From positions 2,132,001-2,196,000 of the forward strand of contig NZ_CP162129.1 in assembly GCF_040834005.1 (NCBI RefSeq): DNA of 64,000 nucleotides, written 5' to 3'. The stretch is from Paenibacillus sp. PL2-23 (GTDB lineage Bacteria > Bacillota > Bacilli > Paenibacillales > Paenibacillaceae). Below are positions 1 to 8,350 of this stretch, one piece after another. Position numbers and translations under genes: made by a program. The notes below the pieces were generated by a model. It worked only from the letters and a program-made list of their open reading frames with translations, was not told where the DNA came from and searched no databases. The first letter of the stretch is position 1. Every line of letters begins with the position of its first letter.

Positions 1-687
1 AAGCTGGAGGGCATCTGTGGCGCTCTGACGACTGACTGCGTCAATGACGGCATCAACGCCAATATGATGAGTCATATTCATGCATTGAGCGATCATGCTG
101 GCATCGCGATAATCCACAACATGATGGGCGCCAAGTGATGCTACGTATGGGAAGTTTTCCGGCGATGAGGAGGAAATGATGGTTTTTATGCCTGCCCATT
201 TGGCGAGCTGGACGGCAAATCCGCCAACTCCTCCCGCTCCGCCATGGATGAATATTGATTCAATGCGGTTAATGGGCAGCTTGCGGAACAGGGCTTGATA
301 AGCAGTCAAGCCTGCGGTCGGAACAGATGCAGCTTCGACGAAGCTGACGGTTTCAGGAATACGAAATGCTGCACTCGCTTGGGCAATAGCATATTCCGCA
401 TATCCACCCTTTTTGGTCAAATCCCCATGAACCGCAGCACGATCACCAGGCTTCCAATCAGTTACGCCAGTACCAACTGCTGCGACAATGCCTGCAAAAT
501 CCAGGCCTAATATATGAGGGTAAGACCAATGCGGATGACCATTTGTAGCCGTTTTATAGTCCACGGGATTAAGGGACACAGCATGAACCTCCATTAATAA
601 TTCCCCCGCTTGAGGCTCAGGCGTTGGAGTCTCGCCGATCGTCATATCCTTCCATAATCCTTTATCTTTAAGCAACAAGGCCTTCAA
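1..687 (-). CDS. Zinc-binding alcohol dehydrogenase / quinone oxidoreductase family protein (3' end outside window)
   Basis: This is the N-terminal part (229 codons) of an NAD(P)H-dependent medium-chain dehydrogenase/reductase; the C-terminus lies beyond base 1. I translated it by hand on the minus strand. The N-terminal GroES-like domain carries the family phrases VSLNPVDYK and ILGLDFAGIV, and the Rossmann part has GVDAVIDAVS near the window edge. The first codon is TTG, preceded by GGAGGGATAGC, a good ribosome binding site. Members of this family reduce quinones or enones with NADPH in the cytoplasm. It is divergent from a HxlR regulator, an arrangement typical of electrophile- or quinone-responsive pairs. 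The exact substrate cannot be read from sequence. Confidence 0.85.
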   Translation of the reverse strand, partial: MKALLLKDKGLWKDMTIGETPTPEPQAGELLMEVHAVSLNPVDYKTATNGHPHWSYPHILGLDFAGIVAAVGTGVTDWKPGDRAAVHGDLTKKGGYAEYAIAQASAAFRIPETVSFVEAASVPTAGLTAYQALFRKLPINRIESIFIHGGAGGVGGFAVQLAKWAGIKTIISSSSPENFPYVASLGAHHVVDYRDASMIAQCMNMTHHIGVDAVIDAVSRQSATDALQL

Positions 688-707
688 AGCTATCCCTCCA
701 ATTTGAT

Positions 708-735
708 TTGTTTGTACGATGTAATCGTATATAAT
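708..735 (+). promoter_or_regulatory. Probable sigma-A promoter of the HxlR gene
   Basis: A TTGTTT (708-713) and a perfect TATAAT (730-735) are separated by 16 bp, upstream of the regulator. The palindrome at 715-729 fills the spacer, which suggests repression by promoter occlusion. Confidence 0.55.
715..729. promoter_or_regulatory. Perfect palindrome in divergent promoter (probable HxlR operator)
   Basis: TACGAT-GTA-ATCGTA is a perfect 6-bp inverted repeat with a 3-bp centre. It ends one base before a TATAAT box and sits between that box and a TTGTTT -35 candidate. Both divergent genes could be repressed from this site. Binding by the adjacent HxlR protein is inferred. Confidence 0.55.
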
Positions 736-788
736 GTGGTTGAATGAATCAAGGCACCAAAAAGTAACCTATATGAAGAGGGATGAGG

Positions 789-1148
789 ATGAAAGAACTA
801 CAGCCTGTCTATCATTGTGCAATTAATTTGGTCATTGATCTTATCGGAAGCAAATGGAAGGTATCCATTTTATGGTACTTAAATGAAGGCCCTAAACGTT
901 ATAATCAGTTAAAATCGTCAATTATCGATATTTCCTCCAAGATGCTGACACAGCAGTTAAAAGAGCTTGAACAACATCAGCTTATTAGGCGTTCCGAGAT
1001 GGATAACGGTGCGGTTGAATATGCAGTTACTGATCTTGGTCTCGCATTTAAGAAAACCTTAGTTTCCATGTGCCAATGGGGAGATTATTATGCAGAGCGA
1101 ACAGGTATTACTATGGAGACGTGCTGGACGGATTCAAATGGAATATAA
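789..1148 (+). CDS. HxlR family winged-helix transcriptional regulator
   Basis: This 119-residue protein is almost entirely one HxlR winged-helix domain. It starts near Cys10 and continues with LIGSKWKVSILWYL, a GPKRYNQL turn and the recognition region KMLTQQLKELEQ. HxlR proteins bind DNA as dimers, and many (YodB and CatR types) sense quinones or oxidants through a cysteine close to the N-terminus; Cys10 is in that position. I prefer ATG 789, because AGAGGG at 777-782 is spaced 6 nt from it; ATG 783 directly abuts the site. It is divergent from a quinone-oxidoreductase-like gene, its likely target, with a palindrome between them. The inducer is inferred. Confidence 0.88.
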   Translation: MKELQPVYHCAINLVIDLIGSKWKVSILWYLNEGPKRYNQLKSSIIDISSKMLTQQLKELEQHQLIRRSEMDNGAVEYAVTDLGLAFKKTLVSMCQWGDYYAERTGITMETCWTDSNGI

Positions 1149-1166
1149 TGGATTTTAATGTTAAGT

Positions 1167-1192
1167 AAGGTCCGCCTGCGGCGGACCTTTTT
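1167..1192 (+). terminator. Rho-independent terminator after the HxlR gene
   Basis: The 10-bp stem AAGGTCCGCC / GGCGGACCTT has a TGC loop and is followed by a T run. It is a textbook terminator 18 bp after the stop codon. Confidence 0.92.
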
Positions 1193-1281
1193 GTTAGCCA
1201 TACTAACGATTCACCGAGTATTCGAAATTAACATCAACAAATATTCCACCCAGTAACAAACTTTCATTCTATACAGTTATC

Positions 1282-1295
1282 TGAAAGCGTTTTAT
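1282..1295 (+). promoter_or_regulatory. Cre-like box upstream of the sugar importer operon
   Basis: TGAAAGCGTTTTAT matches the catabolite-responsive element consensus TGWAANCGNTNWCA except in the last two bases. It lies about 50 bp before the first permease start. The same core occurs before other genes of this locus. CcpA control is inferred; another LacI-type repressor could use the site. Confidence 0.5.
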
Positions 1296-1343
1296 ATTTG
1301 TTTTACAGAAAAAAAAAGACCTACTGAGATGGAGGAAATGGTA

Positions 1344-2264
1344 GTGAGAAAAGACGGTGTATGGCAAGAGCTGAAGCGCAACAAGCTTCTGTTCCTCATG
1401 CTTTTTCCAGGTGTATTGTACTTTTTTATCTTTCAATATGTGCCGATGAGCGGGATTGTGCTTGCCTTCAAAAATTACACGTATAGCGGGGGTATCTTCG
1501 GCAGCGAGTGGAATGGATGGGCGAACTTCGACTTCTTCTTCCGAAGCGGGAAAGCGTGGATCATTACCCGCAACACCATATTGTATAATGTTGCATTTAT
1601 GGTTACGGGCCTCGTGCTTCAGCTCGCAACGGCAATCTTCATTGCCGAGATTGGGACAAGGTTTGTTAAGAAATATATTCAATCCTCACTTTTGTTCCCG
1701 TTTTTTATTTCGTGGGTCGTTGTTGGAGCATTTATCTACAATCTGTTCAGCTTCGAGCTCGGCACAATCAACTACTACATGAGAGCTTGGGGATTTGAGC
1801 CAATTGACTTCTACGGAAATACCGAGGTCTGGTCCTACATTCTTGTCTTCTTCAACAACTGGAAGTATGTCGGCTACAACTCCTTGATCTATCTGGCGGC
1901 GATTATGGGCATTGACAAGAGTCTGTACGAAGCAGCCGATATTGACGGAGCAAGCATCTGGCAGAGGGCTCGCTTAATCACCCTTCCCCTGCTCACGCCA
2001 ACGATCATGATTCTGATGCTGCTGGCGGTTGGCCACTTGTTCAGAGGCAACTTCGAGCTGTTCTACAATGTCATTGGTACGAATGGCTTGCTGTATGATC
2101 AGACAGATGTGATTGACACCTATGTGTTCCGGTCACTTATTCAATCTCCAGACATCGGGATGTCTTCGGCAGCCGGGCTGTATCAAGCGGTACTGTGTCT
2201 TGTCGTCATACTTATCACGAACTACGTCATCCGCAAATACAATCCGGATTATGCGCTTTTCTAG
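1344..2264 (+). CDS. ABC transporter permease, LplB/CUT1-type sugar importer
   Basis: This integral-membrane permease is one half of the channel of an oligosaccharide importer. It has about six hydrophobic helices, starting with FLMLFPGVLYFFIF. The cytoplasmic EAA loop reads YEAADIDGASIWQRA and would contact the ATPase. No ATPase gene is present, as is usual for CUT1 systems served by a shared MsmX-type ATPase. GTG 1344 is preferred because GGAGG lies 8 nt upstream; ATG 1338 and ATG 1329 are too close to it or before it. It is the first gene of an operon with a second permease 15 bp downstream and a binding protein. The substrate is probably a plant or microbial oligosaccharide, judged from the neighbouring glycosidases. 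Confidence 0.9.
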   Translation: MRKDGVWQELKRNKLLFLMLFPGVLYFFIFQYVPMSGIVLAFKNYTYSGGIFGSEWNGWANFDFFFRSGKAWIITRNTILYNVAFMVTGLVLQLATAIFIAEIGTRFVKKYIQSSLLFPFFISWVVVGAFIYNLFSFELGTINYYMRAWGFEPIDFYGNTEVWSYILVFFNNWKYVGYNSLIYLAAIMGIDKSLYEAADIDGASIWQRARLITLPLLTPTIMILMLLAVGHLFRGNFELFYNVIGTNGLLYDQTDVIDTYVFRSLIQSPDIGMSSAAGLYQAVLCLVVILITNYVIRKYNPDYALF

Positions 2265-2279
2265 AAGGAGGCTTATACG

Positions 2280-3161
2280 ATGCCCGTATCCAAAGACAAA
2301 CTGATCTTTCATGTTATCGGCTATACGTTTCTGATTGTATTATCCATATTATGCTTGTTGCCCTTGCTCTTCATACTAGGCGGATCATTCTCCAGCGAAC
2401 AGTCGGTCATCCTTAAGGGCTTCTCTCTTATTCCGGAGGACTTCTCCCTGGAGGCTTACCAGCTATCCTTCAAAAATCCGAAGGACCTGCTGAATGCCTA
2501 CTTTATCTCGACTTCGGTTGTGCTTGTCGGGACCACGGTCGGTCTTATGATTACGGCGATGACAGGCTACGTGCTCTCACGAAGGGATTTCAGATATCGC
2601 AACCAGTTTTCCTTCTACATTTATTTCACTTCCGTATTCAGCGGCGGCCTTGTCCCATGGTACATCATGATGGTCTCTTATCTGGATATGAAAAATAACT
2701 TTCTGGCCTTGATCCTGCCAGCTCTGCTGAATGTGTTCTACATTATCGTCATGAAGAGCTTCATGGCTGGACTTCCCTTTGAGCTGATCGAATCCGGCAA
2801 GGTGGACGGTGCGAATGAGCTTCGGATTTTTTTCAAGCTGATTCTGCCTATATCCAAGCCGGTGCTGGCCACAATCGGGTTATTCATCGCGTTAGGCTAC
2901 TGGAACGATTTCTTCGCAGCGATGTTATTCATTAGCGATGAAAGTCTAATGCCTCTTCAGTATTACCTATATCGTCTAGTGAACTCGGTGGATACCTTGT
3001 CCAGAATAGCGGCCATGACGGGTGTGCCGATTCCGGACATGCCGAAGGAGACTTTGAAGCTCGCTATGACGGTGCTAGTCGTGATGCCTATCATCTTTGT
3101 CTACCCGTTTGTTCAACGCTTCATCGTTGGTGGTATTACGGTTGGCGCGGTGAAGGGCTAA
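2280..3161 (+). CDS. Carbohydrate ABC transporter permease (YtcP/LplC type)
   Basis: This 293-residue protein is the partner permease of the upstream LplB-type protein. It has the N-terminal signature of this branch (helix 1 near residues 13-33, then GGSFSSEQSVI), six membrane helices and an EAA loop reading ESGKVDGANELRIFF. It ends with the typical PFVQRFIVGGITVGAVKG. AAGGAGG stands 8 nt before the ATG. The gap to the upstream stop is only 15 bp, so the two are co-translated and presumably form a heterodimeric channel. Confidence 0.92.
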   Translation: MPVSKDKLIFHVIGYTFLIVLSILCLLPLLFILGGSFSSEQSVILKGFSLIPEDFSLEAYQLSFKNPKDLLNAYFISTSVVLVGTTVGLMITAMTGYVLSRRDFRYRNQFSFYIYFTSVFSGGLVPWYIMMVSYLDMKNNFLALILPALLNVFYIIVMKSFMAGLPFELIESGKVDGANELRIFFKLILPISKPVLATIGLFIALGYWNDFFAAMLFISDESLMPLQYYLYRLVNSVDTLSRIAAMTGVPIPDMPKETLKLAMTVLVVMPIIFVYPFVQRFIVGGITVGAVKG

Positions 3162-3180
3162 TCCTTCCTCAGAATATAAG

Positions 3181-3206
3181 ATCGGAAGCCGCGTATAGCT
3201 TCTGAT
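3181..3206 (+). other. Intercistronic hairpin between permease and binding-protein genes
   Basis: A 9-bp stem (one G-U pair) with an 8-nt loop lies in the 90-bp gap before the binding-protein gene. It has no T run, so it is not an obvious terminator. It could stabilise the downstream message and raise binding-protein output relative to the permeases, as in several importer operons. That role is inferred. Confidence 0.4.
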
Positions 3207-3251
3207 GTTATAGATAAACTTATCCATATCTTACAGGAGGTCGAAAGAACA

Positions 3252-4838
3252 ATGAGAAAGACAACAAGATTAATAACAGCCTTGCTAGCGCTTGTGCTAG
3301 TCATGTCGATGGCGGCAGCTTGCAGCTCGAACAACAACGCCAAAGGCAATTCCAATGAAGGAAAAGGCAATGCCACTTCTTCTCCGTCGAATAGTCCGAC
3401 AGAGAACACGGGAGTGGATACGTCCAAGGCAGTGAAGCTAAAGATGATTCTGCTCGGTGACACGCCTACAGACGTTGATCTGGTCTACGATGAGCTGAAC
3501 AAGAAGCTGAAGGAAGACATTAACGCTACAGTTGAGGTGCAATTCCTGTCCTGGGCTGACTGGTCTCAGAAATATCCGTTGATTCTGGCTTCCGGTGAAG
3601 ACTATGACCTTATCGCTTCGGCGAACTGGTCTGATTACTTCAAGAATGCCCGAAACGGCGCTTTCTACGAAATAACAAAGGAAGATCTGGAGAAATATGC
3701 CCCAGAGACCGTGAAGAATACGCCGCAAGAGGTATTGGACAGCGCGCTGATCGACGGCAAGCTGTACAATCTGCCCATGAACTATAAGGAAGTTACGATT
3801 GACGGTTATATTGTTCGCGGCGATCTGATGAAAAAATACGGGTTGACTGAAATTAAAAGCATGGATGATTTCGGCACCTACCTGGAGAACGTGAAGAAGA
3901 ACGAGCCTGAGATGATTCCTTGGGATATCGGCGCTAACAATGAAAACTATCTGATTCGAAATATCGTCTACACAAGCAATAACTATTACAACCGTCTTGC
4001 TGTACAAAGCGGCGTGCAATATGTCCTGAAGAATGAAGCAGGCTCCGAGCCTCAGCTTAATCTGGATATGCCGGAATACATTGACTTCTTGAAAAAAATG
4101 AAGGATTGGAATGAGAAGGGCTTCTGGTCCAAAAATGCTCTCGTGAACAAAACGCCTACACGCGATTCCTTTGTCAACGGGAAGAGCGCAGCCTTCATTG
4201 ACAACATCCTGCAAGCATCTTCAACTTATACAACGCTGAAGCAAAGCCAGCCTGAGTGGGAGCTGCAATTTTTCCCCATTACGACGGGTCCGCTTGTAGC
4301 AAACCCTTATATTAACAACGGCATGGCGATTAACGCCAGATCGGAAAATCCGGATCGCGCATTGATGCTTCTGGACTTGCTCAGAAACGACCAATGGTAC
4401 AATCAGCTTACGACCTACGGTATTGAAGGCAAGCATTGGGAATTATCCGCTGATGGCAAGCTTGTATCTCAGCCTGACAGCGCAAAATATGGTCCTGACG
4501 CCGCATGTCCTTGGGGCTGGAGAGACAGCCGCTTCTACCTGACTCCACAGGACTCCTTCCCGACATACGAAGAGGTTATGAAGAACGCGCAGGATAAAGC
4601 GGTTAAGTCGAACATTTCGAGCTTTGCGCTTGATAAGACAGTAGGCAACATAAGCGCCATCGAGAAAGCAGTAGGAACACTGTCCGAGCAGTATCTGAAG
4701 CCGCTGCAGCTAGGTCTGATTAAGGATGTAGACAAGGCGGTAGCAGATCTGAAGGTGCAGGTAGAGAAAGCGGGCTTCGGCGAATACAAAGCAGAGCTGC
4801 AGAAGCAGCTTGAAGCTTACGGCCCAACCTATCAATAA
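3252..4838 (+). CDS. Extracellular sugar-binding lipoprotein of the ABC importer
   Basis: This 528-residue lipoprotein captures the substrate outside the membrane for the two upstream permeases. It has a signal peptide of 23 residues, a lipidation cysteine at 24 (AAAC followed by SSNNN), and a Ser/Asn/Thr-rich tether to about residue 55. A family-1-type solute-binding fold follows. The C-terminal ~70 residues resemble the DUF3502 tail found on LplA/YtcQ-type proteins. AGGAGG lies 11 nt before the ATG, a slightly long spacing. The gene closes the importer operon. The ligand cannot be told from sequence. Confidence 0.92.
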   Translation: MRKTTRLITALLALVLVMSMAAACSSNNNAKGNSNEGKGNATSSPSNSPTENTGVDTSKAVKLKMILLGDTPTDVDLVYDELNKKLKEDINATVEVQFLSWADWSQKYPLILASGEDYDLIASANWSDYFKNARNGAFYEITKEDLEKYAPETVKNTPQEVLDSALIDGKLYNLPMNYKEVTIDGYIVRGDLMKKYGLTEIKSMDDFGTYLENVKKNEPEMIPWDIGANNENYLIRNIVYTSNNYYNRLAVQSGVQYVLKNEAGSEPQLNLDMPEYIDFLKKMKDWNEKGFWSKNALVNKTPTRDSFVNGKSAAFIDNILQASSTYTTLKQSQPEWELQFFPITTGPLVANPYINNGMAINARSENPDRALMLLDLLRNDQWYNQLTTYGIEGKHWELSADGKLVSQPDSAKYGPDAACPWGWRDSRFYLTPQDSFPTYEEVMKNAQDKAVKSNISSFALDKTVGNISAIEKAVGTLSEQYLKPLQLGLIKDVDKAVADLKVQVEKAGFGEYKAELQKQLEAYGPTYQ

Positions 4839-4861
4839 TGTATACCAATGAGTAGCAAGAG

Positions 4862-4896
4862 GAAGAGGACTAAGCGCTTGGCGCTTAGTCCTCTTC
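4862..4896. terminator. Convergent hairpin between the binding-protein and sensor-kinase genes
   Basis: A 16-bp perfect stem (GAAGAGGACTAAGCGC and its complement) with a TTG loop. The stop codon of the minus-strand kinase lies inside the stem. There is no clear T run on either side, but the position suits a shared terminator. Confidence 0.65.
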
Positions 4897-6630
4897 TTCC
4901 GCTTTCACGTAAGGAATGGCAATATCAATAGCTGCACCGTGCGGCATGCCGCTGCGGATCGAAAGTCCGTATGCTTCTCCATAGGTAAGCTGAATACGTT
5001 CGTGAACATTCATCATGCCGACTCCCTGGCCTTTGACAAGGGGGTTAACCGGGAATCCAACACCATTGTCTACTACCGATATGGTGATCAGGTCTTGTAC
5101 CAGTGAGGCTTGAATTGAGATGACGCCTCCCTTGCTTTCCTTCTCGAATAACCCGTGAACAATGGCATTTTCCACTAATGGCTGTAAGGTGAGCTTAGGG
5201 ATTAAGGCTAGCTCTGCATCAGCCTGGATAGCAGTCTCCAACTGGATGCGGTCGTCGAATCGAATGTTCTGAATAACGATATAGGATTTGATATGCTCGA
5301 TTTCATCCCGAAGCGTAACAAGATCTCTGCCTTTATTCAAGCTCAGCTTGTAGAAGGTGGTCAGCGCCTTGGCCATTCGCGTAATCTCAGGAGCCTGCTT
5401 CATCACCGACATGATGGCGATGGCGTCCAGCGAGTTATAGAGAAAGTGTGGATTGATCTGAGCTTGCAGCGCACGCAGCTCCGCTTGCTTTAGTGCCTTG
5501 CCTGACTCGAACTTCTCTTCGCCCAAGCTTCTGATCTGATTCACCATATAATTGTAATTGACAATGAGCTCGCCGATTTCGTCCTGCTCATAATGATCCT
5601 GCAGCGTTCCGAGCTCGCCATGCTTGGTCTTCCTCATCTGTCTCATCAGTCGGTAAATACGGTTCGTGCTCAGATTGGAGGCGTACAGGGCGAGCATATA
5701 ACCCACAACGGTAACCATGAGCAGCAGAACCCCCATTCTGTTGCGCAGCTTGATGATGGGATCCAGAATGCTCTGAACAGGGATGGCCGACACGTAGTGC
5801 CAATTCGTTCCCTCAATCCTTGCTGCGCGCACCAGCATGTCATGGCCTTCATGGGAGTAATTGATCCACTCCTCATACACGCCGCTTGTCTGCAGCATCT
5901 TCATCAGCTCCTCTTGGCTGAGCTGAGATTGGCCTGAGAATATCATGGCTTCGCCGTCCGTATTCAGAAAGTAGCTATACGCGAGCTCGCTGGATTTCTG
6001 GTCGCCCATGGCTGCCCATATCGCCGTCTCTGCCAGGTCAATCCGGACTATGCCGACTTGCTTGGACAGGTCATTCATGTTCCAGATCATGCGGGCGACA
6101 GACAGCCCGGTATGGCTGCCATCTTCCGAATTGAACCAATACGTATGATTTCGAGGATGCTTCTTCATCCCGATATACCAAGCCTCGTTCTCCAGAGCGG
6201 ACTCCTGGAACGTGTAGGTATAATCGAAGGTGCCCTCGAAGTGATCCGATAAGTAGAGCCGAATCCGGCTGAAGGGCAGATTCTGCTGGAGGCTGCCCGC
6301 ATATTTGGATAAGGTCAGATAATCTGAATATTGATCCGAGATACTGCTGTAGCGGGTCTTGCTCATAATGTCATTGACGGGAATGGACAAGGACATCAGA
6401 TTCAGCGTGTTAGTGGTACTCTCTATGAGCTGTCCAAGCTGATTGACCGTCTCATCAAAGGTTTTGCTGGCGCTCAGCTTGGTCTGCTCCTTCAGCGTGT
6501 CTGACATATTTACATAAGCGAAGTAAGTGAATAACGCTAACGGCAGCAGCAAAAACATAAAATAGTTAAAAAGTAGCTTCGTTCGCCACTTCCGGTTATG
6601 ATACCAGCTTCGTATGAGACGATGCTTAAT
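4885..6630 (-). CDS. Sensor histidine kinase, YesM type (non-standard start codon)
   Basis: This membrane kinase should phosphorylate the response regulator encoded just upstream. It has a first membrane helix (FMFLLLPLALFTYFAYV), an extracellular sensor domain of about 240 residues, a second helix (VLLLMVTVVGYMLALYA), a HAMP-like region, the phospho-acceptor motif NPHFLYNSLD, and an ATPase domain with VVDNGVGFP and GVGMMNVHER. The first ATG (6558) falls at the mouth of helix 1. The frame stays open for 24 more codons that are very basic (KHRLIRSWYHNRKWRTK), as expected for the cytosolic leader. That extension has no ATG, GTG or TTG. ATT at 6630, which shares a base with the TAA of the regulator gene and has AAGGTGA 6 nt upstream, is my best start; ATG 6558 is the fallback. 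Confidence 0.85.
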   Translation of the reverse strand: MKHRLIRSWYHNRKWRTKLLFNYFMFLLLPLALFTYFAYVNMSDTLKEQTKLSASKTFDETVNQLGQLIESTTNTLNLMSLSIPVNDIMSKTRYSSISDQYSDYLTLSKYAGSLQQNLPFSRIRLYLSDHFEGTFDYTYTFQESALENEAWYIGMKKHPRNHTYWFNSEDGSHTGLSVARMIWNMNDLSKQVGIVRIDLAETAIWAAMGDQKSSELAYSYFLNTDGEAMIFSGQSQLSQEELMKMLQTSGVYEEWINYSHEGHDMLVRAARIEGTNWHYVSAIPVQSILDPIIKLRNRMGVLLLMVTVVGYMLALYASNLSTNRIYRLMRQMRKTKHGELGTLQDHYEQDEIGELIVNYNYMVNQIRSLGEEKFESGKALKQAELRALQAQINPHFLYNSLDAIAIMSVMKQAPEITRMAKALTTFYKLSLNKGRDLVTLRDEIEHIKSYIVIQNIRFDDRIQLETAIQADAELALIPKLTLQPLVENAIVHGLFEKESKGGVISIQASLVQDLITISVVDNGVGFPVNPLVKGQGVGMMNVHERIQLTYGEAYGLSIRSGMPHGAAIDIAIPYVKAEEED

Positions 6631-8200
6631 CGCCAGTCACCTTCTTCCGATATTCGCTAGGAGTCATGCCTACTTCTTTTTTGAACACCTTGGTGAAATA
6701 TTTGGCATCATTGAAGCCAATTGCAAGCGCGACCTCATAGGTGTGCATATCGGAGCTGGCTAAATATTGTTTGGCTTGCTCCATCCTCAATAGAGTGAGC
6801 GCATTGCCAATCGTCTGGCCCGTATTTCTGCGGAATACCTGGCAAATATAAGAGGGGGTCAACCCGAAATGCCCCGCAATTGCACCTATACTAACATTGG
6901 GATCGCTCAGATGCTGCTCTATATACCGGCTAATCTCTTGTGATAAATCCGTTGGCGGATTGAGGGCATGATGGTCACGAATCCATGAGCCTAGTGCGCG
7001 AAGGTAATGACCAACCTCCCCTATATGCTGGAAGGAAGCCAGTAGCTCCCACAAATATTTGTCGTATTCATGCTGCTCCTCCTTGAACTTCACCAGATTG
7101 AGCTGCTGCTTCTCAATCTCCGACTCCAGCAGATTAAGCAGCTTGAACAACATGCCTTTAATAAGGGGCAGGCTGTCAGCGCCAGCTAAGGCAAGCTGCT
7201 CCAGCAAGTCAGCGATCTGCTGTTCCGCTTCCTGGGATTGTCCATTCACCATGCGATCCACGAGCTTGAATATTGTAGCCTCGGACAGGTCGGGCTGCCC
7301 CGTCGGCTTGCGGTCCTCCGGCATGCTTAGCAGCCTCTGATGCCCGATGAGGAAGAAATGGTCCAGTCCGCTCTGTGCTGACATGTAAGAATACGGAATC
7401 TCCGCAAGCGTATCCACCTCTTCGCCGACAGCGAGCTTGATGCCCATGGCCTCGCATTCCCTGGAAGCCTGGATGAAGGTCTGCTCAAGCTCTCCGGCAT
7501 CTATACGGGTAGTGGAGCCTATGATACCAATGCCGGGCTGGTTGGGCAGCAGGGGAGGATGATACAGAAAGCTGCAGCAGCCCTCTTGCGTGTGCTTCAA
7601 CCGCTGCTGTATAAGTTTGAGACAAGACTCCATCCCATTGGTCCCTCCGTCCTCGGATGGAACTCTTGGTGAGGCTGCCATGATGACCCTATAGTGCCCA
7701 GCCTCAGGGAAGCCTATTTGCTTAAGCGTGGCTCTAACCTCATCATCCCTTGTATCCCGCTCCGAAGCCTTGCATAGTATGCCGATGGCTCGCTGCTTGG
7801 CGGCAATGGACTCCATTCGTTGGCCGTCCTCCTGCAAGAGCGCCGCTGCTCGTCCGATTACACTGCCAAGCTCATCGAGATCAATGGGCTTCTCTACATA
7901 ATCGACAACCTGCAGCTGAATAGCGGACTTAAGCAGATGCTTCTCGGTGTAAGCGCTTAAAATAATGATCCGGCAGTGCGTATCCGTTTCCCTAATCGCC
8001 TGCGCGAGCTCGATGCCATTCATCCGAGGCATCATAATATCCGTCAGGATCAGCTCTGGCTTCATCGTCTTCGCCAGCTCAAGGGCATGCAGGCCATCCT
8101 CTGCTGTATAGACCGACAGGAAGCCATAAGAGCCCCAATCTATGTAATCCCGCAAATATTCTCTTGTTCTTCGTTCATCATCGACGATTAGAACTTGCAT
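6626..8200 (-). CDS. Response regulator with AraC-type output (YesN family)
   Basis: This 524-residue DNA-binding regulator pairs with the YesM-type kinase encoded after it. The N-terminal receiver domain (1-120) has acidic residues D7/D8, phospho-acceptor D54 (TDIMMPRMNG), S82 and K104. A variable middle region is followed by a C-terminal AraC double helix-turn-helix (about 420-520) ending GMTPSEYRKK. The start is supported by AAGGAGG 6 nt before the ATG. Members of this family usually switch on adjacent glycan importer and hydrolase genes; here the importer, GH27 enzyme and beta-helix enzymes are likely targets. Confidence 0.93.
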   Translation of the reverse strand: MQVLIVDDERRTREYLRDYIDWGSYGFLSVYTAEDGLHALELAKTMKPELILTDIMMPRMNGIELAQAIRETDTHCRIIILSAYTEKHLLKSAIQLQVVDYVEKPIDLDELGSVIGRAAALLQEDGQRMESIAAKQRAIGILCKASERDTRDDEVRATLKQIGFPEAGHYRVIMAASPRVPSEDGGTNGMESCLKLIQQRLKHTQEGCCSFLYHPPLLPNQPGIGIIGSTTRIDAGELEQTFIQASRECEAMGIKLAVGEEVDTLAEIPYSYMSAQSGLDHFFLIGHQRLLSMPEDRKPTGQPDLSEATIFKLVDRMVNGQSQEAEQQIADLLEQLALAGADSLPLIKGMLFKLLNLLESEIEKQQLNLVKFKEEQHEYDKYLWELLASFQHIGEVGHYLRALGSWIRDHHALNPPTDLSQEISRYIEQHLSDPNVSIGAIAGHFGLTPSYICQVFRRNTGQTIGNALTLLRMEQAKQYLASSDMHTYEVALAIGFNDAKYFTKVFKKEVGMTPSEYRKKVTGD

Positions 8201-8350
8201 ATGAGACCTCCTTCATGTGAAGAGCAATATAAGGAATGTTTAGGGGCACTATTTTATTCTTGTCCCCCTATGCGCTTAGACCTTACTATGTAATAGGATA
8301 GTACAAAACAGAAGGTTTGAAAAGCAATAATTACGGGGAGGAATAACGAA

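Noticed and set aside
8241-8270. TAGGGG...CCCCTA inverted repeat between the YesN-type regulator and GH27 genes
   Set aside because: Only 6 bp per arm with an 18-bp spacer; too short to separate from chance without comparison to relatives.
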